From positions 1-21,376 of the forward strand of contig JAKDIK010000006.1 of the NCBI GenBank assembly GCA_030450535.1: DNA of 21,376 bases, written 5' to 3'. Position 1 is the first letter of the stretch. Each line of letters starts with the position of its first letter. This DNA is from Propionibacteriaceae bacterium. GTDB lineage: Bacteria; Actinomycetota; Actinomycetes; Propionibacteriales; Propionibacteriaceae. The position numbers were made by a program, and so were the translations under genes. Below the pieces are notes generated by a model, which did no database searches, was not told the origin of the DNA, and saw only the letters and a list, made by a program, of their open reading frames with translations. Positions 1 to 6,200 of this stretch are shown here, in pieces.

Positions 1-1
1 C

Positions 2-610
2 GTCGACTACGTCATCACGAGCTCGATCACCGAGGTGGGCTCCACCATCGACGACGCCGCCGGCGAGGCCTATGACAAGGTCGCGCGGCTGCTGGGCATG
101 GGCTACCCCGGCGGGCCGGTGATCGACGCGGCGGCGTCCGGGGGGAATCCGCGGGCGATCGCGTTCCCGCGCGGGCTGACGTCGCGGCGCGATCTTGAGA
201 AGCACCGCTTCGACTTCTCGTTCTCGGGGCTGAAGACGGCGGTGTCGCGCTGGGTGGAGCTGCGACGTCGCGATGGCGAGGACGTGCCGGTGGCCGACGT
301 GGCGGCGTCCTTCCAGGAGGCGGTCGCCGACGTGCTGAGCGCCAAGGCGATCGACCTGTGCGACCACCTGGGGCTGGACACGATCCTGCTGGGCGGCGGC
401 GTCGCGGCGAACTCGCGCCTGCGGGAGCTTCTCGGCGAGCGGGCGGACGCCGCCGGCGTGGCCGTGCGCCGACCCCGACCGGGGCTGTGCACCGACAACG
501 GGGCGATGATGGCTGCCCTCGGGGCAGAGGTCGTCCGGCGCGGGCTTCGGCCGAGCTCGCTCGACATCGGTGCCAACCCGGGCCTGCCGATCTCGACGGT
601 GCTGGTCTGA
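2..610 (+). CDS. tsaD: tRNA N6-adenosine threonylcarbamoyltransferase TsaD, C-terminal part (5' truncated)
   Basis: TsaD catalyses the last step of t6A37 formation in ANN-decoding tRNAs, transferring the threonylcarbamoyl group from TC-AMP together with TsaB and TsaE in the cytoplasm. The reading frame is open from base 2 and enters the family block GSTIDDAAGEAYDKVARLLG, followed by GYPGGPVID, the DFSFSGLKTA motif, the glycine-rich ILLGGGVAANS nucleotide-binding loop and CTDNGAMMAALG, whose Asp is a conserved metal/nucleotide contact. About 202 residues are visible. The full family length is about 340, so the N-terminal HxExH metal site lies outside the window. The stop is 8 nt before the next gene, so the transporter and the Nudix gene are probably co-transcribed with it. 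Identification is by recognised motifs and is secure. Confidence 0.96.
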   Translation, partial: VDYVITSSITEVGSTIDDAAGEAYDKVARLLGMGYPGGPVIDAAASGGNPRAIAFPRGLTSRRDLEKHRFDFSFSGLKTAVSRWVELRRRDGEDVPVADVAASFQEAVADVLSAKAIDLCDHLGLDTILLGGGVAANSRLRELLGERADAAGVAVRRPRPGLCTDNGAMMAALGAEVVRRGLRPSSLDIGANPGLPISTVLV

Positions 611-618
611 ATTCGCCG

Positions 619-1560
619 ATGAGCCGCACGACCCGGGCGTACCTGCTCCTGCTGGGGTGCTCGCTGATCTGGGGCTTCACGTTCGTCGCGCAGCGCCTCG
701 GAGCCGAGCATCTGGGGGCCTACGCGTTCAACGCGGTCCGCGGCTACCTGGGCGCAACGGCCCTGCTGCCGCTGGTGTGGGTCCTGGACGCCCGTGCCCG
801 GCTGAGCCCGCAGGCGAGGCGGCAGGCGTGGCGGGCGGTCGTGCGGCCGGGCGCCTTCATCGGGCTCATGCTCACCGGTGGCCAGACGCTGCAGCAGCTG
901 GGCATCGAGCAGACGACAGCGGGAAACGCATCGTTCATCACCGGGCTGTACATGGTGCTGGTGCCGCTGGCCGGCATGGCCCTCGGTCAGCGGCCCACCG
1001 GGTTCACGTGGCTCGGGGTGGCGCTGGCCGTCCCGGGGCTCTTCCTGCTGACCTGGACGGGTGGCGCCATCGGCCCGGGCGACCTCCTCGTGCTCATCGG
1101 CACCCTCTTCTGGGCGGCGCAGATTCTGGGCGTCGGACGCTACGCGCGCCTCGTCGACCCCATCCGGCTGTCGGTGATGCAGTTCCTCGTCATGGCCGTG
1201 GTGTCGACGACGATCGCGCTGGCGGCGGGGCCGGACCCGTTCGCCGGCCTGGTGCCGGCGCTGGGAGCGGTCCTGTTCGCGGGTGTCTTCTCGACCGGGG
1301 TCGCGTTCACGCTCCAAGCGCTGGGACAGCGCCATGCGCGGGCGTCCATCGCGGCGATGATCATGTCGTTGGAGGCGCTGTGGGGCGCCGTCGGTGGGGC
1401 GTTGCTGTTGGGGGAGAGGTTCACGCCGGCGGGGTACGCCGGAGGGGCGCTGATGATGGCGGGGATCCTGCTGGCCCAGGTGCCGACCCGCGCCGAGCGC
1501 CTGGGGGAGAACATGGTGCCCGTCCCCGAACCGCCGTCGACTGCATTGAGGAGAGAGTGA
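619..1560 (+). CDS. EamA/DMT-superfamily transporter (RhaT/YdcZ-like permease)
   Basis: A 313-residue, very hydrophobic protein with about ten predicted transmembrane helices arranged as two EamA repeats, roughly residues 8-140 and 150-285. The first helix carries the pattern LLLGCSLIWGFTFVAQRLG, with the W-G-x-x-F signature of EamA proteins. The C-terminal repeat contains SLEALWGAVGGALLLGERF, with the conserved E and LGE segment near the last two helices. Such proteins export small metabolites such as amino acids, purines or sugars. The substrate cannot be read from sequence. The ATG at 619 was chosen because it starts directly before the first helix; upstream codons of the open frame overlap tsaD. 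No clear Shine-Dalgarno is visible, which fits translational coupling to tsaD 8 nt upstream. The stop is 1 nt before the Nudix start. Confidence 0.9.
   Translation: MSRTTRAYLLLLGCSLIWGFTFVAQRLGAEHLGAYAFNAVRGYLGATALLPLVWVLDARARLSPQARRQAWRAVVRPGAFIGLMLTGGQTLQQLGIEQTTAGNASFITGLYMVLVPLAGMALGQRPTGFTWLGVALAVPGLFLLTWTGGAIGPGDLLVLIGTLFWAAQILGVGRYARLVDPIRLSVMQFLVMAVVSTTIALAAGPDPFAGLVPALGAVLFAGVFSTGVAFTLQALGQRHARASIAAMIMSLEALWGAVGGALLLGERFTPAGYAGGALMMAGILLAQVPTRAERLGENMVPVPEPPSTALRRE
1548..1553 (+). promoter_or_regulatory. Ribosome binding site of the Nudix gene
   Basis: GAGGAG lies 8 nt before the ATG at 1562, inside the last codons of the transporter gene. It fixes the Nudix start and shows that this gene is translated from its own site within the polycistronic message. 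Confidence 0.7.
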
Positions 1561-1561
1561 C

Positions 1562-2050
1562 ATGCCCTACACGCCGATCCTGGCGACGCTGGCCTACGTG
1601 GTGCGCGGTGACGAGGTGCTCATGGTGCACCGCACGTTCCGCTCCGACGACGTCGCGCTCGGCAAGTTCAACGGACTCGGTGGGAAGCTCGAGGCCGGCG
1701 AGGATGTCGTCGCCGGCATGCGCCGCGAGCTGCACGAGGAGGCGTCCCTCGAGGTGACGTCCTGGCACCTGCGCGGCACGATCAGCTGGCCGGGCTTCGG
1801 TCCTGGCGGCGAGGACTGGTTCGGTTTCGTCTTCGTCGTGGACGGCTTTGAGGGGACCCCGCCGGACGCCAACGCCGAGGGCACCCTGCACTGGATCCGC
1901 CGCGACGAGCTCGCCGGGCTGCCGCTGTGGGAGGGGGACCCGTTCTGGCTCCCGCACGTGTTCGATCCGGCCATCGGGCAGTTCCACGGCGTGATGCCGT
2001 ATGTGGACGGCCATCCCGCCGGCTGGTCGGTCAGCATCCAGCCCGCCTGA
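1562..2050 (+). CDS. Nudix hydrolase, MTH1/MutT-like (putative 8-oxo-dGTP diphosphatase)
   Basis: A 162-residue cytosolic Nudix protein. The Nudix box runs from G41 (GKLEAGE) to R55-E56-L57-x-E59-E60, giving the metal-binding REUxEE helix. The usual Gly two residues after it is Ser (A61-S62-L63). Outside the box the protein resembles the MTH1/NUDT1 branch more than classical bacterial MutT: FNGLGGKLEAGE, the LPLWEGDPFWLPHVF segment matching the MTH1 region that shapes the purine pocket, and a FHGVMPYVDG strand. MTH1 enzymes hydrolyse oxidised purine nucleoside triphosphates to monophosphates, so sanitation of 8-oxo-dGTP is the likeliest role. Actual substrate preference is inferred. It is the last gene of the tsaD-transporter-Nudix run and is followed by a hairpin. 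Confidence 0.88.
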   Translation: MPYTPILATLAYVVRGDEVLMVHRTFRSDDVALGKFNGLGGKLEAGEDVVAGMRRELHEEASLEVTSWHLRGTISWPGFGPGGEDWFGFVFVVDGFEGTPPDANAEGTLHWIRRDELAGLPLWEGDPFWLPHVFDPAIGQFHGVMPYVDGHPAGWSVSIQPA

Positions 2051-2087
2051 TCGCTCCCGAGGACTGTGCGGCGTTCTGGTGCGACTC

Positions 2088-2109
2088 TTGCCACCTCCAG
2101 CGGTGGCAA
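2088..2109. terminator. Bidirectional terminator hairpin between convergent genes
   Basis: A perfect 8-bp inverted repeat, TTGCCACC at 2088-2095 and GGTGGCAA at 2102-2109, with a 6-nt loop. It lies between the Nudix stop (2050) and the stop of the convergent minus-strand gene (2141). No long T-run follows on either strand, which is common in high-GC actinomycetes. Position and symmetry support a shared terminator. Confidence 0.65.
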
Positions 2110-2140
2110 ACGTCGCACGAGAACGTCGCACGGTGGGTGA

Positions 2141-3088
2141 TCAGCGGGCCTCGCGGATCCCGGACGGCGCCTGTCCGGCGCGGTTGCGAAGAATCGTGGC
2201 CAATGTGTCGAGGAACGTGTCCCGCGCGTGGGCCAGCATCTCGGGAGTCACCGTCACCACGACCAGGTCATGGCGTTGGTAGATGTGGTCGCTCTCGACC
2301 GTCGCCGCCCAGCAATCGTTGCCCTCGGCGTCCAGCCCGTCATGGTAGGTGCGCGAGTGCACCTGCACCACGACGCCCTCGTCGCGGAACCAGCCGTCCG
2401 GCGTCCCCACAGGCTCCCCGTCCGTTGTTTCCAAGCGCGGGTTGGAGCGCATCACGGGCAGATCGCGTCGCGACCGGACGCCCTCTGCCAGCTGGGCCTC
2501 GGGTGGCGACCAGGCGCCGTTGCGGAACGCCCAGACGGCGTCGAGGATTCCGCTGCGTCCGGGGCCGCGGGTGGCCTCCAACTCGGCAGCGAGCCGATCC
2601 GCCGTCGTCATGCGGCGTTGGAGCACGACGAGGGTGAGTCCCCGCAGCTCGCGATCGGTCAGCTCGCGGTAGCGCAGGGCGTCCACGAGGCTGCGTTCGA
2701 CCGGGGCGATGGGTATGCCGTTGCGGAGCACGCTCCGCGGCAGCCTGCGGGTGCGGTGCGTCACGACGCCGGACGCGCGGCGTTTGCTGCGCCGGGAGAC
2801 GGGCACCAGGAACCGCCGCAACGCCATCGGACGCGGCAGCTCCAGACCGTGCCACTGCAGTGCGGTTGCTCCGGTGAGCACCGCGTCCCGGCCCGCCCAC
2901 AGCGCAGCGGCCGCGAGCCGCACTTCGGGCCCGAACGGACCCGGCTGCGGGGCGTAGACGCCGCGCAACACCCGGTGTCCGCGCAGCCCGAGCCGGTCGA
3001 GCACACGGTCGGTGGCGCCCGCCTCGCGCAACTGGGCGGTGGTGGCGAGCCCCAACGGGTGGGTCAGTCGGGGGAACGCGAAGGTCAT
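2141..3088 (-). CDS. AbiEi-type winged-helix / DUF559-like protein (uncharacterised)
   Basis: A 315-residue protein of a type abundant in actinomycetes. Residues about 12-48 resemble the N-terminal AbiEi antitoxin-like winged helix (GLATTAQLREAG, then GHRVLRGVYAPQ). A middle segment has TGATALQWHGLELP, typical of the same proteins. The C-terminal third resembles the DUF559/Vsr-like PD-(D/E)xK fold: a PPEAQLAEG helix, PDGWFRDEGVVVQVHS, then a terminal helix-strand (DLVVVTVTPEML). In typical members the core strand reads V-E-V-D-G/S; here it is V-Q-V-H-S, so the catalytic carboxylate appears lost. Function is unknown and a DNA-binding or vestigial nuclease role is only inference. It stands alone, divergent from the PFOR gene. 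No toxin partner is adjacent. The ATG at 3088 follows a purine-rich GTGAGG. Confidence 0.72.
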   Translation of the reverse strand: MTFAFPRLTHPLGLATTAQLREAGATDRVLDRLGLRGHRVLRGVYAPQPGPFGPEVRLAAAALWAGRDAVLTGATALQWHGLELPRPMALRRFLVPVSRRSKRRASGVVTHRTRRLPRSVLRNGIPIAPVERSLVDALRYRELTDRELRGLTLVVLQRRMTTADRLAAELEATRGPGRSGILDAVWAFRNGAWSPPEAQLAEGVRSRRDLPVMRSNPRLETTDGEPVGTPDGWFRDEGVVVQVHSRTYHDGLDAEGNDCWAATVESDHIYQRHDLVVVTVTPEMLAHARDTFLDTLATILRNRAGQAPSGIREAR

Positions 3089-3138
3089 GACCTCACATTC
3101 GCCCTCGACCCCCGAAATCCGTCACGCAATCTGCCTGG

Positions 3139-3179
3139 CTGTGGACGACAGACCCACCTCGTGGGCGCCTGTGGACGAC
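3139..3179. repeat. Paired 11-bp direct repeat flanking a small palindrome in the divergent intergenic region
   Basis: CTGTGGACGAC occurs at 3139-3149 and again at 3169-3179, exactly 30 bp start to start. Between the copies lies the palindrome CCCAC-CTC-GTGGG (3153-3165). The block is 52 bp upstream of the -10-like TACTAT of the PFOR gene. Spacing near three helical turns suggests a same-face operator, but no regulator is identified. Confidence 0.45.
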
Positions 3180-3230
3180 GGGCCCCGGGTCACCCCCCAA
3201 GACGCCCTCGCCATCGACGCGCCACGCTCG

Positions 3231-3236
3231 TACTAT
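3231..3236 (+). promoter_or_regulatory. Putative -10 element of the nifJ-nfn operon
   Basis: TACTAT fits the actinobacterial TANNNT consensus and lies 42 nt before the ATG at 3279, which would give a 5' UTR of about 35 nt containing AAGGG (3266-3270) 8 nt before the start. No convincing -35 is visible. The rest of the 190-bp intergenic region holds the direct repeat and no gene. Confidence 0.45.
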
Positions 3237-3278
3237 GACCGGTAGTAGAGCAGCGGTGCTTGAGCAAGGGATGAGCCC

Positions 3279-6200
3279 ATGAGCGAAGTGCAATACCCCG
3301 GCATCCGGTCGGTCGTCCACGGCAACGGCGCGGTGGCGCACGTGATGCGCCACGTGTGCGGCGGCGTCATCGGCTATCCGATCACCCCGTCCACCGAGAT
3401 CGCTGAGTTGTTCGAGGCGGCCCGCGCTGCCGGCGGGGTCAACGTGTTCGGCCGACACCCGTTCTTCTTTGAGCCGGAGGGGGAGCACTCGGCGCAGTCG
3501 GGCGCGCTCGGCGCGGCGCTCACGGGCGGCCAGTTCGTCTCCAACGCGTCCTCCAGCCAGGGCATCCTCTACGCGATGGAGTCCCACTTCGTCACCGTCG
3601 GCAAGAAGGTGGGCGGCTTCGTCCTGCAGGTCGCGGCGCGCGTCGTGAGCAAGCACTCCCTCAACGTCATGGCCGGTCACGACGACGTCTATGCCCTCCT
3701 GCCGTCCGGCTACACCGTGCTGTTCGGCGCCAACCCCCAGGAGGCGGCCGATCTCGCCGCGATCTCCTACCGCGTCTCCGCGCTCAGCCTCATTCCCGTC
3801 GCCAACGCCATGGACGGCTTCTCCACGTCGCACATGATGTCCGAGGCGTTCCTGCCCGAGCCCGACCTGCTGCGCTACTACCTCGGCGATCCCGCCGGAC
3901 GCATCGAGTGCCCCACCGTCGCCCAGCGGATCCTGTTCGGCGCCAAGGGGCGCGTCGCCCAGCTCGGTGCCTGGCTCGGACGCCGTGCGCGCGACCTCGA
4001 CCCCGCCCACCTCGCCGCGCTCCGCGAGCACCTCGAGGCCCACGCCGAGGCCATCGAAGCCGACGCCGCGGGCGACGGCGTCCGGGCCACCCTGCGCTGG
4101 CTGCCCGCCGACCTGCACGCGGCCTGGGGACGCCAGTGGCGGCAAGCCGCCGCCAAGGGCACCCGCCAGCTCGTGCCGTCCCTGGTCGACCCGCACAACC
4201 CCGGCCTCACCGGCCCGGTGCAGAACCAGCCCGATTTCCAGGCCGGCTCCGTCGACCACCGCACCCACTTCGCCGCCGACGTCCCCGGGCTCGTCCGGCG
4301 CGCCATGGCCGAGTACGCCGTGCTCACCGGCCGCGCCTACGCCCCGATCATGACCTACGACTGCGACGACGCCGACGTCGTCATGGTCGCCCTCGGCTCC
4401 GTCTCCGACGACGTGCGCGCCGTCCTTCCCGTCGTCCGAGCCCTGGGCATCAAGGCCGGCCTCGTCTCGGTGAAGTGCCTGCAGCCCTTCCCCGAGGCCG
4501 AGCTCGTGGCGGCCCTCGACGGCAAGAAGGCCGTCCTCGTGTTGGAGCGCTCCGACCAGATGGCCCTCACCCAGCTCGTCACCGCCGCGGTCTACAAGGG
4601 CCAGGACAACATCGAGAAGGTGCGCCACGAGGGCATCCCGGCCATGCGGCACCCCGTCCCCGACCTCTCCAGCGCCATCTTCGGCCTCGGCGGGCACGAC
4701 CTGCAGCCCCGCCACCTCGTCGCCGCCTTCAAGGCCCTCGAGGACCAGTCGGTACCCCCGCTGATCTACCTCGGCACGCAGTTCTTCGATCCCGATCCCG
4801 ACCCCGAACTGAAGGTCCTGCAGGACCAGCTCCGCGCTGCCTACCCCCTCACCGAGCAGATGGCGCTCGAGACCGAACCCAACCCGAGGCTCCTACCGGA
4901 CGCCGCCCTGCGCCTGCGCTTCCACTCCGTCGGGGGCTACGGCACGATCGCGACCGGCAAGCTGCTCACCGACATCCTCGCCGGCGTGCTCGAGATGTAC
5001 TCCAAGGCCGCCCCCAAGTACGGCTCGGAGAAGTCCGGTGCGGCGACCAACTACTACATCACCCTCAGCCCCGAGCCCGTGCTCGTCACCAACGCCGAGT
5101 TGGAGGACGTCGAGGTCGTCATCAGCCCCGATCACAAGGTGTTCAGCCACGCCGATCCGCTCAAGGGCCTGGCCGAGGGGGGCACCTTCATCCTGCAATC
5201 CAGCCTCAGCCCCGAGCAGGTGTGGCGCGAGCTGCCCACCCGGGCGCGCCGGACGATTCGGGACAAGCGCATCCGCTTCCACGTCATCGACGCCTTCGCC
5301 GTCGCAGCGAACCACGCCCCCGATCACGCCCTCCAGACGCGCATGATGGGCATCGCGTTCGTGGGCGCCGTCGTCGCCCACGTCGACAAGATCGCCGCCG
5401 GCGCTCCCCGCGACGAGATCATGGCCAAGGTGCGCGCCCAGATCGCCAAGAAGTGGGGCGCCAAGGGCGAGCAGATCGTCGAGGCCAACATGGCGTGCGT
5501 GCTCGATGGTGCCGACGCCGTCGTGACCGTCGACTACGACAGCCCCGCCCTCGCCGAGATCAGCGACCTGGCCGCGCCGCTCCCGCTGCGCACCGTCGCC
5601 CTGTCGGCCCAGATGGCCGATTGCGGTGCGACGTGCGCGTCGGCGTCCGGCCTGTTCGACTACAGCTACTACGACCTCATGACCGGACGCCACTTCCGCG
5701 ACGGCACCATCGCCGAGGCGCCGGTGCTGCCCGGCGCGGGGCTGTTCGTGCCGCCCGGCACGGCCGCCACCAAGGACAAGGGCCTCTTCCGGCGCCAGGT
5801 GCCGATCTTCGTGCCCGAGTTGTGCACCGGCTGCATGGAGTGCGCCCTGGTCTGCCCGGACGCCGCGATCCCGAACGCCGCCTTCGAGCTGGACGACCTG
5901 CTCCACACCGGCGTCCGCGGCACGGCGCTGGAGGCCGCCGCGCGCTCCGCGCTGCACGACGTCGTGCCGGCGCTGGCCGCGGCCGTCCGCGCCTCGTACC
6001 TGGGTGCGAAGAAGGACGACCGTCAGTTCGCGGACATCGTCGCCGAGGCGGGGGCGTCCGTCGTGGGCGCCGAGAACGCGGGCGCGCTCGCGGCGCTGGC
6101 CGATCACCTGCGCAGCTATCCGGTCGCCCGGACGCGCGCGTTCTTCGACGCCCTGGAGAAGAAGGATCCCGGCTCGGGCGGTCTCTTCGCCGCGACCGTC

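Noticed and set aside
2110..2132. Direct repeat ACGTCGCACG (two copies 13 bp apart)
   Set aside because: Short, located between a terminator and a stop codon, with no further copies forming an array; probably chance in high-GC sequence.
3139..3179. Replication-origin DnaA boxes
   Set aside because: Only two one-mismatch matches, no AT-rich unwinding region and no dnaA/dnaN genes nearby; kept only as a possible regulatory site.
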